This document shows positions 1 through 12,597 of a stretch of 64,000 bases of DNA, in pieces. A program made the translations under genes and the position numbers. This stretch comes from Neoarius graeffei (taxonomy: Eukaryota; Chordata; Actinopteri; Siluriformes; Ariidae). The first letter of the stretch is position 1; the number at the start of each line of letters is the position of its first letter. The stretch lies in NCBI RefSeq assembly GCF_027579695.1, contig NC_083582.1:36547964-36611963 (forward strand). The letters are read 5' to 3'. The notes beneath the pieces are model-generated. The model was given only the letters and a program-made list of their open reading frames with translations. It was not told where the DNA came from and did not search any database.

Positions 1-417
1 TGTCGACAAATCCATTTTTTTTAATCAATGAATCAATCTCCTTTATTTCACATGATCTGCTGTGTGTTTACAGCAGAAATACAGTTCTTTTGAGTCACGT
101 CATGCAACATGCCATCTACACTAAGTAACTTTAAAAACGCACATTGATAAAACTTGCTGAATTCGTGCTGAGTTTCTCTCAAGAAGAAAAGAAATATATC
201 ACAATGGAAAAATAACTTCGTTCCGCCCGAATAAGTTCCAAATCTGTGCTCAAATCAGAATTTAAGGGAGTTGTACTCAATAACGTACAATATGACTCGG
301 GTAGTCAATGACATGGACAGGCTTTAATTTTCAAACAAATTTTGCATACACTGTACACACACAATCTTGCCTATAAATACCCGGGGGAAATGATGGGAAA
401 ATTGTCATTATTGAAGA

Positions 418-740
418 TGCCACGCCTAAGCCAAAATCAACGTGAACAGGCTATCGGGATGTTGCGTGCCAGAAGTACACAGACAGAGGTCGCCCGGCAC
501 TTCGGTGTTCATCATTCGACCATTTCCCGTTTGAGTCAGCGTTACAGACAGACAGGGAGCACCAGGGATCGTCCACGCCCTGGTCAGCCTCGAGTCACGA
601 CGCCAGTTCAGGATCAGCACATCAGGCTAGCTCACCTCCGTGACAGATTCCTGACACCCTCAGTCACTGCTGCTGAGACCCCTGGACGACACAGACCCAG
701 AATCTCCAGCATGACGGTCCGAACATGGACCAACTGTCAC
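418..740 (+). pseudogene. Tc1-type transposase, N-terminal fragment
   Basis: MPRLSQNQREQAIGMLRARS then VARHFGVHHSTISRLSQRYR and TPGRHRPRISSMTVR form the paired helix-turn-helix DNA-binding region of a Tc1 transposase. The frame then drifts into non-homologous sequence and none of the DDE catalytic residues remain. Non-functional. Confidence 0.8.
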
Positions 741-784
741 TTTGAATTTTTTTATTGTGAATTAATTCTTGAGTTTGACAATAA

Positions 785-1830
785 GGCTACGTTCACACTG
801 CAGGCTGAAGTGACTCAAATCCGATCTTTTCGCCCATATGTGACCTGTATCCGATCTTTTATTGACAATATGAACGACACAGATCCAATTTTTTCAAATC
901 CGACCCAGGCCGTTTGGATATGTGGTGCTAATTCCGATTCCTCTCCGCTCTTTTCATATGCGACTTCAGTCTGAACTGCCAGGTCGCATTCGTCCGACTT
1001 ACACCTCATCAACAAGCCACAAACATCACTATTCTGCGCTGAAGTAGGCGGCGGGTCTCTCAAAAAAGTTACAACAACATGGCGCATAATCACGGGCGCA
1101 GATAGAGGGTGGGACGAGTCATATTTAAATTCACCTCGTTCGGTCCCCCCCACTTATAGGGAGGAAAAAAACGTCTATGCTGTCTTTCTTTGCATAAGGC
1201 AAACCTCACGGAAAAATCAAAAGACTAATTACCATTCGGTTTATTGAGGTGCACAGCAGTGTATACATAGTTGCAACAACTCACATAAAACAAAACAAAG
1301 ACTGATATTCGGTTGGTTGAGCTGCGCAGACTGCACAGGTTGCGAGCTCAAGCTTGGTTACTATGGTTACTAACAACAAGTTTGACAGGCATATCGGGGT
1401 TGGTTTGCTGGCAGCTTTGTCCCCCCCCAGTTTTTTGTCCCCCCCAGTTCAAAAAACGTATCTGCGCCCCTGCGCATGACATCAATGCGAGGGACGCTTC
1501 GGGCTGTGAAGGTTCTGAATCTTCTCAATGGAAGGACGCAGAGGTTAGGGAGCTGATTTCCATTTGGGGGGATGCAGCTATTCAAGCTTGATTGGATGGG
1601 TCATACCGCAACCGGGCGGTTTTACTTCCGTAAACACTGGCCATGCTCACTGCGTGTGACGTCGTCGTATCCTGCAGTGCGCATGCGGAACACTTTTAGG
1701 TCGCTTTTCGTTCATACTGAGGATCACATACAAGTCGCATATATTTGTTAATGTGAACGACCTCACAAAAAAATCGGATTTCACAAAAAAATCGGAATTG
1801 AGCATTAAGCCTTGCAGTGTGAACGTAGCG
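785..1830. mobile_element. TIR element (Harbinger-like?) inserted in the Tc1 relic
   Basis: Termini GGCTACGTTCACACTGCAGG and the near-complement ending GAACGTAGCG define about 1.05 kb. A short frame at 1526-1590 (SQWKDAEVRELISIWGDAAI) resembles the Myb/SANT-like DNA-binding module encoded by PIF/Harbinger elements. I could not fix the target-site duplication, so the class is tentative. Confidence 0.5.
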
Positions 1831-2520
1831 TAAATGTCCTTTATCGATGTTTCAAGATGTGTGCGCATTATATACAATATCATAAATTTCAAATATATGC
1901 ATGGATCTAAAGTGATATCGTGTTGAATTCCATTGTGCGTTTTTAAAGTTACTTAGTATAGTTTCCTCCTTCGAAACAGGAATTGACGATCTGCGTTTTA
2001 CTGAAGAATTTCAAACTAGTTACCACAATTTTCAAACCGTTCACAGTCCTCTCACTGTTCTGTTCATGTACACGTAACTAAAACTCTCAAAAGATGAAGA
2101 GGAAAGTTAAGAGCGAGTTAAACGTTTGATCACACAGCTTGAGGGCAAATATGATAATGATGAAGCAGAAAACTTCGAGCGACTGTGTTTGTTTAGCTTG
2201 ATTTTGTCACTGCGTGCTTTAAAAATAGACTAGCCAGGATACTTAATGGCTCAGTGTTGTTGCCAATTCACTTGATTTACGATGCATGCCCTTACAGAAA
2301 CCCTAATTAAAGCTGAAGCAAATTAAAGCATTGCTTCAGAGCTGCATAATGAATCCACTGCAACTGCAGTTTCGAGAAGCTCCTTTCATCTTGTGTGACC
2401 TAGTTAAAGTACAACACTGGCTTGGTCCAAACTCAGGATGCGTCATTTGAGAAAAACCTAACATCAGGATATCTGAAGACTTGACTACAACACACAATAT
2501 ATACATGTTATTTCCCAGCT

Positions 2521-2637
2521 GGGAGGTCCATATCGTGAAATACTGTGACCGAGGTCTTGAAAGTACTGAGTGAGGCCCTCTGGGCCGAGGTCTTGAATTC
2601 AAGGCCAAGGTCACGGTATTTCACCATACGGACCGAC
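2521..2637. repeat. imperfect inverted repeat
   Basis: GGTCCATATCGTGAAATACTG on the left pairs imperfectly with CAGTATTTCAC-type sequence on the right (GGTATTTCACCATACGGACC), and the GACCGAGGTCTTGAA motif is present in both orientations. Probably a piece of a dispersed fish repeat. Confidence 0.5.
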
Positions 2638-3337
2638 CTTAAGCTGGTAAATAATATATTTATTTTTTCTTTACCAAATTCTAACAGAAAACGAGAGCAC
2701 CCGAAAGGGAAAACCGAGCCGAGCCGCCATTTTGAATCCTCATTCACGGCTGTAATGCAAATTGCTTCCTCCTCGGTATACAAATGCACTTCCATGGCAG
2801 GGGGAAAAAAAAAAAAAACAAACTACATTTTGCCGCCTATGTAGTCCCCTATTTATACAAATAGGAGTCATTCAGGATTCAGCCATGTTTTTGCTCGGCG
2901 TTAACAAGTTAGAGGTTTTTAGCTTTCTCCTGAAATGTTTTCTTTTATTTCTTCTTCCTCAGGGTAGTAAAACTCACTTTCGCTGTGAACACTGTCGTTA
3001 TCGCTATCCATGCTGTAAAATTAATGCTATTCTCCTGAGAAATGCTGGCAAAAATTTATACGATTTTTGATAATCTTATAAAAAAGATAAATGTTGACAA
3101 AAAAAAAAAAAAAACGCTACTATGTTGTTTGTTGTTGTGAACGAGCGAGTCGCCAGAGGTCCATAACTGGGGTCCGTAAGGTCGTAGGATATGGACCCGC
3201 TCGCCAGCCAATCAGAGCGCAGGATTTGATGGAAATCGGACTGCGAAAAAAATAAATAGGTTTACTACTAATAACTTTATATAAGAAAAATACTTGTGTT
3301 GCCAGGCCTCGACGTTAACTTTTGACACCTTAAATGG

Positions 3338-3369
<32 letters not shown>

Positions 3370-3499
3370 TTGCCCCCCTTGAATTTCCTTTTGCCCTAAA
3401 ATTTTGCAGTATTTCGGCAAGTTTTCAAGGACACGGTTCAAGGCAATACTGGTATGTTTTCTACAGGTATAATTAAGTTATTATCTATGAGATAATTCA

Positions 3500-3502
<3 letters not shown>

Positions 3503-3576
<74 letters not shown>

Positions 3577-3578
3577 TA
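3503..3578. repeat. (TA)n then (CA)n microsatellite
   Basis: About 30 TA units followed by CA units. Confidence 0.95.
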
Positions 3579-5329
3579 CTGTAGAGGGTGTGGTTTACTA
3601 TTTGAGACACAAAAGCACGTCTTTCCATTCTATAAGGCCTCTGCATGCTCTTGCGACAAGGCTTTCGCAGACAGCTTTTCGCAGACAGTTGTAATTTATC
3701 GTTGAGCGGGGAGTATAGGCGTGCGCGATGTTATTCACAACGCAAGGGGGCGCGAAGTCGCTAGGAGTAGTTGGTGGGTGTGGTTAGTGGAGTGTTTATC
3801 CTCTGGTTACTTATAATGACTAGAACTGGAGTCGTATAGATGTACGTACTTCCTCACTTCCTCAATCAACCGCTCTTCGTGCTGCTCCATCTTCGCTCGT
3901 GTTTTTAAAAATGCCGGTCGTGAAAACAAACCAAACCGGGAAAGTAGGGAAGCGGAAGTGCGTGTACAGCAGATGTAGAGTGGACCAATCAGAGCCCTCT
4001 TGTCTGCGACGCTGTCTGCGAGGCTTCTGCGGTGGTCACAATTTTTGGGAGGTGCGCACAGAGCGTCTGCGAAGGTGGGGGGGCTACGCAGATGCCATCT
4101 GCGAGGACTGCGTTGTCAGCATAAATTGGCCTTAAGCCTGTTCCATTCACTGAATGTACTTACCACTAGCTTTTTCTCACACACACGCATGTACGTACAC
4201 ACACACACACACACTGCCCTCCACAACTATTGGCACCCCTGGTTAAGATGTGTTAAAAGCCTTAAATTCAATTTTTATTGCAGAAGCATAATCTCTCACT
4301 GAAAATTGTAGAAAAATGTAACCCTTAACTCAAGTGAATTTAAAAAAAAAATAATAAAAAAAAATCCCTGACTAAGAAATTATTTCATAAACTCACCTGT
4401 TCCACAATTATTGGCACCCATAATTCCTAGAAAATAAATTTAATTGAAGCATTTCTGTCATTTCTACTCTAGTTTATAAAGTTGATCAGAGTATCTAGGA
4501 ACCTTTAATTAGTAATTCATCACGTCCTGTTTCCCTGGGGTATAAATATGATGTGACACAGAGGCCTATTTCTCTTATCCACTCTTCAACATGGGAAAGA
4601 CAAGAGAACACACCATTCAAGTAAGGCAGATGTGTGTCGATCTTCATAAGTCAAGCAACGGCTACAAGAAAATAGCCACTCGCCTACACCGGCCCGTATC
4701 TACAGTCAGAGGAATCATCAAGGAGTTTAAAACAACTGGAGCAGTGGCAAACGAGCCTGGACGAGGATGCAAGTTTATCTTGCCACCACGCACAGTGAGG
4801 AGGATGGTGAGAGAAGTAAAAAGTTCTCCAAAGCTCACTGTTAGAGAATTGCATCAAAGAGTAGCATCTTGGGGTCACAAAGTCTCCATAACAACCATCA
4901 GGCGCGATCTACATGCCAACAAGCTGTTTGGGAGGCATGCACGGAAAAAGCCTTTTCTCACTTACAAGCATAAACGTAAACGTCTGGAGTTTGCTAAGCG
5001 GTACTGGGACTTCAACTGGGACCGTGTGCTTTGGTCAGATGAGACCAAGATGCAGCTTTTTGGCAACAAACACTAATACATCACAAAAGATGAGTATGCG
5101 GAAAAGCACCTCATGCCCACTGTGAAGTATGGGGGAGGATCGGTGATGCTGTGGGCCTGTTTCTCTTCCAAAGGCCCCGGGAACCTTGTTAGGGTGCATG
5201 GCATCATGAACTCTTTGAAATACCAGGACATTTTAAATCAAAATCTGGTGGCCTCTGCCCGAAAGCTGAAGATGGGTCGTCACTGGGTCTTTCAGCAAGA
5301 TAATGACCCTAAACATGTGGCCAAATCTA

Positions 5330-5505
5330 CCCTTACAGAAAAAAAAACCACATGAATTTCCCATGTGATCACATGTTACCACATGTGGTAACATGTGGAA
5401 TAGATGGTATCAGATTTTGTAACGCGTTACCATGTAGAGCACGTGTAAAACATTCCCACATGTGATTCACATAAAATTGGGCCAAAACCACGTGTTTGGC
5501 CACAT
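5330..5505 (+). mobile_element. CACATG-rich MITE, truncated copy
   Basis: Starts CCCTTACAGAAAAA directly after TA (5328-5329). It matches the complete 255-bp MITE at 38379-38633 up to the GGGCCAAAACCACG motif, then breaks. The next bases read TTTGGCCACATGT, an inverted scrap of flanking transposase sequence. Confidence 0.75.
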
Positions 5506-5507
5506 GT

Positions 5508-5610
5508 AAATCAAAATCTGGTGGCCTCTGCCTGAAAGCTGAAGATGGGTCGTCACTGGGTCTTTCAGCAAGATAATGACCCTAAACATGTGGCCAAATC
5601 TACACAAAAG
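5508..5610 (+). repeat. duplicated transposase segment (second copy of about 5235-5330)
   Basis: AAATCAAAATCTGGTGGCCT through GTGGCCAAATCTA is present at 5235-5329 and again here with one main difference. The second copy runs straight into CACAAAAGTGGTTCACC, i.e. the pre-insertion (empty) MITE site. Confidence 0.9.
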
Positions 5611-6039
5611 TGGTTCACCAGACACAAAATCAAGCTCCTCTCATGGCTATCTCAGTCCCCAGACCTCAACCCAATTGAAAACCTGTGGGGTGAGCTGAAG
5701 AGGAGTGCATAGGAGAGGACCCAGGACTCTGGATGATTTAGAGAGATTGTGCAAAGAGGAATGGTCGAAGATCCCTCTCTCTGTATTCTCCCATCTTGTG
5801 AAATGTTACAGGAGAATATTAAGTGCTGTCTTGTTGGCAAAAGGGAGTTGTACAAAGTATTACCATCAGGGGTGCCAATAATTGTGGCACACATGATTTC
5901 ATGTAAAAGAATTATTTCTTAATGTGGGATTTTTTTCCCACTGAATAAATGCACTTGAATTAAAGGTTGGATTTTTCTCTTTTTTTGCATTGTTGTCCTA
6001 TATTATTATTTTTTTTAAATTTATTAGAAGCCAAAGAAC

Positions 6040-6352
6040 TAGGGCTGTAACGATACACCCAACTCACGATTCGAATCGCGATTTTTGACCCACGATTCGA
6101 TACGCCCACGATTTTTTTTAAAATGTTTTTTTTAAAGTAGTAAATTTGACTTATTAACATTTACTTACTTACATTAACTATTTAATTACAAATAATTCAG
6201 ACCACTGCAGAGAATGAGTAATATGTATGCAAAAATGAACAAATGTATATCCAAAGATTGTTTTATTTCTCAAAATAATACTGTTGAGCCGGAAGCTCTG
6301 TTTTTTTCGGTTCTGAAAAAAAAGTCATTTTTCCAAATCGTGTAAATCCGTT

Positions 6353-6387
<35 letters not shown>

Positions 6388-7018
6388 GCTCTCTCACTGT
6401 CTCACTCTCATAGGGCCAATGATTTTCTGTGAGCGCGGAAAACAGATGGAAATTACGGAATTTTTATGGTGAAACATTGCTCGCGTGTCAAAATGTAACT
6501 GCCGCAGAAGGCTTCCGCCCAAGCAGACATGCCTTCAGTGTTGCCAGATATTGCTAACGTTTTCCACCCCAAAATGTGTTCAAAACCAGCCAAAAAGCAC
6601 CTAAACCCGCCCAATCTGGCAACACTGCATGCCTTTCCGGTCAAGTGATTGTGATTGGCTTGTGGCACACCTAGCCAGCCAATGAGCTGCTTGTTTACAG
6701 ATTCGCTCCCCGCGTTGCAACCAGAATGGCGACCGCTTAAAAGAAATGAATGCTCTGCCAGTGGCGAGTGTGGACGTTGCGTGACTCGCAGAAGATTGTC
6801 GCAGGTCGGCGAAAAAACGACTTACTAATAGATATAAAAAAATAAAAGTAATTTAAGTAAGTTTAAAATGTAATTTAAATAAAAAGTAAAGTATTCATAA
6901 ATTGAAGTTTGGAAGCGCCTCTGTTTTTGGGCTGAGGAGAAGTTTGAAAGGGTGTATCGCGATTCTGCCTTCTTGTATCGCGATACGGATCGTGGCTCTG
7001 CATATCGTTACAGCCCTA
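6040..7018. mobile_element. hAT-type MITE, 979 bp
   Basis: Identical terminal repeats TAGGGCTGTAACGATA at both ends, with an 8-bp target-site duplication CAAAGAAC at 6032-6039 and 7019-7026, the hAT hallmark. Non-coding. It has a G run of more than 20 bases at 6367-6390 and the nested 92-bp MITE. Confidence 0.9.
6536..6627. mobile_element. very short hAT MITE (92 bp), copy 1
   Basis: Ends CAGTGTTGCCAGAT and ATCTGGCAACACTG, with 8-bp duplication CATGCCTT on both sides (6528-6535, 6628-6635). A sister copy is at 11893-11983. Confidence 0.9.
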
Positions 7019-7067
7019 CAAAGAACATATCTTAAATGAGGGGTGCCAATAATTGTGCAGGGCGCTG

Positions 7068-8870
<1,803 letters not shown>

Positions 8871-8877
8871 ACCAAAG

Positions 8878-10075
8878 AGTTGGTTTAGTGGTTGACGTGT
8901 CCGCCTTTCGACCGGGAGATTGCGAGTTCTAGTCATGATCGGGTCATACCTAAGGCCCCAGTCACACCGACCGAACTTTGCTGGAGCGTTCCTTGAACGG
9001 TAGGGAGGGGGGGCTGAATTTTGACAACGCTCGTCACCGCGCACAAAATGGGAAAAAAATCGAAAACACAGGCGTTGGCTTAGCGGTGCACCGCTGAAGC
9101 CAGCGTTGCTTTAGCGTTGGTTTAGCAGTAGCGAGCGTTGGTTTAGCGGTGACGCGAGCGTTGGTATAGCGGCGTTCTGCGCATGCGGGCTTTGGCTCGG
9201 CGGGGGTATAAAGTTGGTTTAGCACCAATCATAGCAAGTCTCTCAGCATCCATGGTGATACAGTTTTACTGTAACTTTGAGCAAATTCGATGTAGATGAG
9301 GTCTGAACTCAACGGCAGCTCGATTCCAAATGAGCTCCTGGCCCATTTCTCCCCGTATTTATAGCCAAATTCTGGTCCCGCTCCGACACCTCTATACCAA
9401 CACCAAACCAAAGTTCATCGCCGCCATGGATAGCTGCTTCAACGCCCGACACCGTTCCAGCAACCCCGTGTCCGCTCGTAAAACGCTTACAACCGCTCCA
9501 CCGAAGTTTGTGCAACGTTTAATCGCCGCCCGGGCAACGCTGGCGAAGCAGCGGTGGTCCAGCGTTCAAGATCCCTGCGTTGGCCTAGCGGACCCAAGCG
9601 TCCACGAACTTGCGTCTAGCGGTGCCAAACTTTGACTGGGCGTTGGTGGAGCGGGGGTGAACTTTGCCGGGGCGGAAAATTGCCCCCTCCTCAACGCTCG
9701 CAATATTTTGTGCAGCTCAAAACTTTCGGAGCGGTAGGAGGGCCCCTCGAGAAACATCAGCGGTGGCCGAGCGTATACGGCGTTGCTTTAACGGGGGCCA
9801 ACTTTTGTTAAACGGTGGTGAATGGTTACGAGCGGTGATGAATTTTTTTCACCGCTCCAGGAACGCTCCAGCAAAGTTCGGGCGGTGTGACCGGGGCCTA
9901 AAAATGGCATCTGGCGAGGCACGCAACAATACAGACGCGAGTAGGGAATCGATCAATCTCTTGCGGTTACCAGAGAACCAGCCCCATACCGTAACCTGAG
10001 CTATGTAACGTAACAAGCGAGAGCTATAGAAACAGAGATCGGTGCCACCCGATGGCACGGGAAGGACTTTCTATT
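8878..10075 (+). mobile_element. tRNA-headed SINE (5S-chimera family), interrupted copy
   Basis: TGGTTTAGTGGTTGACGTGT (box-A-like) through GGGTCATACC at the left and AAATGGCATCTGGCGAGGCA to CGGGAAGGACTTTC at the right match the SINE at 63247-63578. This copy lacks the 5S-like segment and is split by a 945-bp TIR element. Confidence 0.75.
8954..9898. mobile_element. TIR element with TAA target duplication (Harbinger-like), 945 bp
   Basis: Perfect terminal GGCCCC..GTCACACCG repeats extend imperfectly for about 40 bp (CGAACTTTGCTGGAGCGTTC). TAA flanks both ends (8951-8953, 9899-9901). The body has many AGCGTTGGTTTAGCGGTG-like units. Non-coding. Confidence 0.8.
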
Positions 10076-11606
10076 GTATTGTTTTGCATTTTAAACTCAG
10101 ACAATTTTTTTTTAAAGCAGGAAATGATCGGAAAGAAACATTCCTGAACTGTCTATATATTAGGGGATGATAAAATTCACCGATTCGCATCGGTACACGA
10201 GTGTGATGCAATCGTCTGGATTTAACTGTCATCCAGATACAATTTAGAATGAACTCCGGATGTATCGTTTCTAACCTCGGTAGAATGATCACGCTGAATC
10301 ACACTGCATCGCAATAGGCGTGAATCGTATCGCATCAGTAGTAGTTGCTTCATATGCGTCTTTAATGTATCGGATGGTTTGCAACGCATCGAGGTGCGAT
10401 CACATCAGTCTCAGTGACGGAGAGCTCCATCCCGACTTGATACAGAAGAAAACACAAAAAATCTTGTAACCTCGGTTCGGATCATGAGGTTATTTCTACA
10501 GGTCAATTTATATACGGCAGAAATTTTCCAGTACTTAAAGCTAGACTGACTTTCAGATTCCGGTCATAAAAAGAATCCCCCCCCCGACACCCAGTTATTT
10601 TTGTTTAGTGGACCGAGAGCTACTGAATTCGAATCACAGACTTCCACTTTTATTCGTTTTTTCAAATAGAATAATTAATGAACTTAGCACCACGTGGCCC
10701 GAAATTCTCCGCTATTATTTCTTGCTTCACTGTGACGCAATACAAAACACTACGTCGTGCAGACATGTTGGGGGCTTTCCCCATTCGCGCAAGGCATTGT
10801 TGGATACAAGTTTGAAACAGGAGAGGAAAATGGAGAACGCGAATGAAACGTGAAAGACCGACTACAGTAACGAAAAGCGAGAAGAAAAGATGTTATATAC
10901 GAAGGAAAGGAAACGCAGGACCAAACTAATAAATATCGGCGCTCAGCGAGCACCTCGGTGTGATCAGCTGTTCGTTTAGTGACAGAATGATGGAACTGTC
11001 AGCGCACGGTCAAAGTAAACCTGTAGATGGCAGTAATGCAACACTGTGGATGCCAGCTGCCGTAAAACCCAAAAGACGACGACAACGTCACAGTACGGGA
11101 CAAATGTGTTGCATGTGTTGCAGTAGTGCACATTATGCAGGTGTTTCATAGCAAGTCAAATGTTAGACTTGGCTCCACTACCCAATATAATAGCTGTATT
11201 GCTAACGTTAAACACGCCTGCATAATGTGCACTACTGCAACACATTTGTCCCGCACTTACACTTTGTTGAATTAATTCAATATCACAGTCACCACTGAAG
11301 TCCACTCGATCCTTGTTTACTGTCAATGGATCGGTCACTCGTTAAACAGTCCACCAGAATCCGAGTAGGAAATGGCCGCAACAGCTTCCAGGGGAATGGC
11401 TGAGCGTAGCTGTCAGTCAAACACAAGTTACCCAATGGGAATGCATTCCTGGACAGCCCGCCCACACGTGAAGTTTGTGCCAAAACTGCAAGCAAAAAGT
11501 CAGGGAGCGCAAACAAGAAAGCTGGAATCGCAACCAAAATAAATTACGTCAAAGAAAACTGAGAAAGACACGGAACAAAAATAAAAGGTTTCTGAAGAGT
11601 AATAAA
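10076..11606. other. ccdc6 intron 1, repeat-derived non-coding
   Basis: Contains a segment rich in CGATTCGCATCGG / GCATCGCAAT motifs (10180-10400) that looks like hAT-MITE debris, and a hairpin at 11096-11252. No gene. Confidence 0.45.
11096..11252. repeat. inverted repeat / hairpin with about 45-bp arms
   Basis: CGGGACAAATGTGTTGCA..GTAGTGCACATTATGCAGG on the left is complementary to CCTGCATAATGTGCACTACT..CAACACATTTGTCCCG on the right. The spacer is about 66 bp. The left arm has a 9-base extra copy of TGTTGCA-type sequence. Confidence 0.8.
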
Positions 11607-12318
11607 GGGTGTTCACACGGCACATATTTGCATCGATGCATTTTGTTGTGATATATCTTACACCGGTGTAAATGTTGTGGAGCGTTCACACGTCACAAAC
11701 CTGCTTACTAGAGAGAAGCGTGTTAGCACCGGTGCAGCCCCACTTGCGTTCACACGGCAGTTTTTGCGACCGTGCTATACGATAGTAATAATGCGGAAAT
11801 GAAATATGCGCATGCGTGAAAATGTACTTCCTTTTCCCGGTTGTCATGGCATCACCAAGCGCCGGGAAAACAACGTGAATGAATGAAGACACCAGCGTTG
11901 CCAGATACTGCTGACGTTTTCCAGCCCAAAATATGTTCAAATCCGCCAAAATGCACTTAAAACCGCCCAATCTGGCAACACTGGAAGACACGCAGTTCTG
12001 TTGTTGTTGATATTCGCCATTTTGGAAGCGCAAAATACCAGGATGCAAATTATGCAATGCCCGTATGTAATCAACTCTCCTCACGCGTAGCGAGTCTACC
12101 CCTGTAGCGTTCAGACGTCCCATTTTATATCGGTGCTGCCCCGCAAACTAGCATTTACTCCGGAGTAAATTTCTTAAACCACCTCCCGAGCAGGGTTAGA
12201 TTTGCACCGGTTTAAACAGCTTTCAGGGGCTACACCGGTATAACTTTGTACCGTGTGAACGCTCTACTGGGGCAGCCCCGGTGCTACACCGGAGTAAAAG
12301 TTGCCGTGTGAACACCCC
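11607..12318. mobile_element. TIR element with GGGTGTTCACACGGCA ends
   Basis: Ends GGGTGTTCACACGGCA (11607) and TGCCGTGTGAACACCC (12318). Internal TTCACACG and CACCGG motifs are repeated. Target duplication not resolved. It contains the 91-bp MITE. Confidence 0.65.
11893..11983. mobile_element. very short hAT MITE (91 bp), copy 2
   Basis: Ends CAGCGTTGCCAGAT / ATCTGGCAACACTG, with 8-bp duplication GAAGACAC (11885-11892, 11984-11991). Confidence 0.92.
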
Positions 12319-12381
12319 GATAGACTGATATTTTGCACGATTACACGAATAATTTGTTTGCCAGTCTAAAAAAAATTGACT

Positions 12382-12563
12382 TTTTTTTTTTTAAATATAT
12401 TTTTCAGGCTTTTTTCACCTTTAATGGATAGGACAGTGTAGAGACAGGAAATGAGTGGGAGAGAGAGACGGGGACGGATCGGGAAATGACCTCGGGTCGG
12501 AATCGAACCCGGGTCCCCGGATTTATGGTATGGCGCCTTATCCACCTGAGCCATGACGCCCCC
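12382..12563 (-). mobile_element. tRNA-derived SINE with A-rich tail, copy 1
   Basis: On the minus strand: head GGCGTCATGGCTCAGGTGGA, box-B-like GGGTTCGATTCC, body ACACTGTCCTATCC, then an A-rich tail. Target duplication AAAATTGACT at 12372-12381 and 12564-12573. Confidence 0.9.
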
Positions 12564-12597
12564 AAAATTGACTTTTTTTTTTTTAAATTTATCGTTC

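Larger units (their letters stand above)
119..1958 (+). mobile_element. Tc1/mariner relic with nested TIR insertion
   Basis: Terminal inverted repeats CACTAAGTAACTTTAAAAAC (left) and its complement (right, ending 1958) are each flanked by TA (117-118, 1959-1960). The 5' part of a Tc1-type transposase is readable at 418-740. Its 3' part is lost, and a second TIR element occupies about 785-1830. Confidence 0.8.
1959..4211. other. ccdc6 intron 2 sequence with simple and inverted repeats
   Basis: No gene is seen. It includes an imperfect inverted repeat at 2521-2637, runs of A, a long TA array at 3503-3562 with a short CA run, and a CTGCG/CGCAG-rich segment at 3630-4135 that may be a degraded TIR element. 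Confidence 0.5.
4591..5740 (+). pseudogene. Tc1 transposase (copy A), broken
   Basis: The frame from 4591 gives MGKTREHTIQVRQMCVDLHK, a helix-turn-helix N-terminus and the first catalytic Asp (WSDETK). A frameshift with stop follows near 5074, then VKYGGGSVMLWACFSSKGPG and the second Asp (FQQDNDPKH). At KST the MITE insertion interrupts it. The third catalytic residue ([11 protein letters not shown]) is readable only after the duplication, near 5670. Non-functional. Confidence 0.88.
4212..7067 (+). mobile_element. Tc1/mariner copy A with nested insertions
   Basis: Left terminus CACTGCCCTCCACAACTATT, with the complement of CAGCGCCCTGCACAATTATT on the right followed by TA (7068-7069). Internal TGGCACCCC motifs are typical of this fish Tc1 family. 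It carries a broken transposase, a CACATG-rich MITE fragment with a local duplication (5330-5605) and a hAT MITE (6040-7018), which itself contains a 92-bp MITE. Confidence 0.85.

Noticed and set aside
3630..4140. TIR element with TAAGGCC ends
   Set aside because: The terminal match is short and internal CTGCG motifs alone do not define an element; left as part of the intron description.
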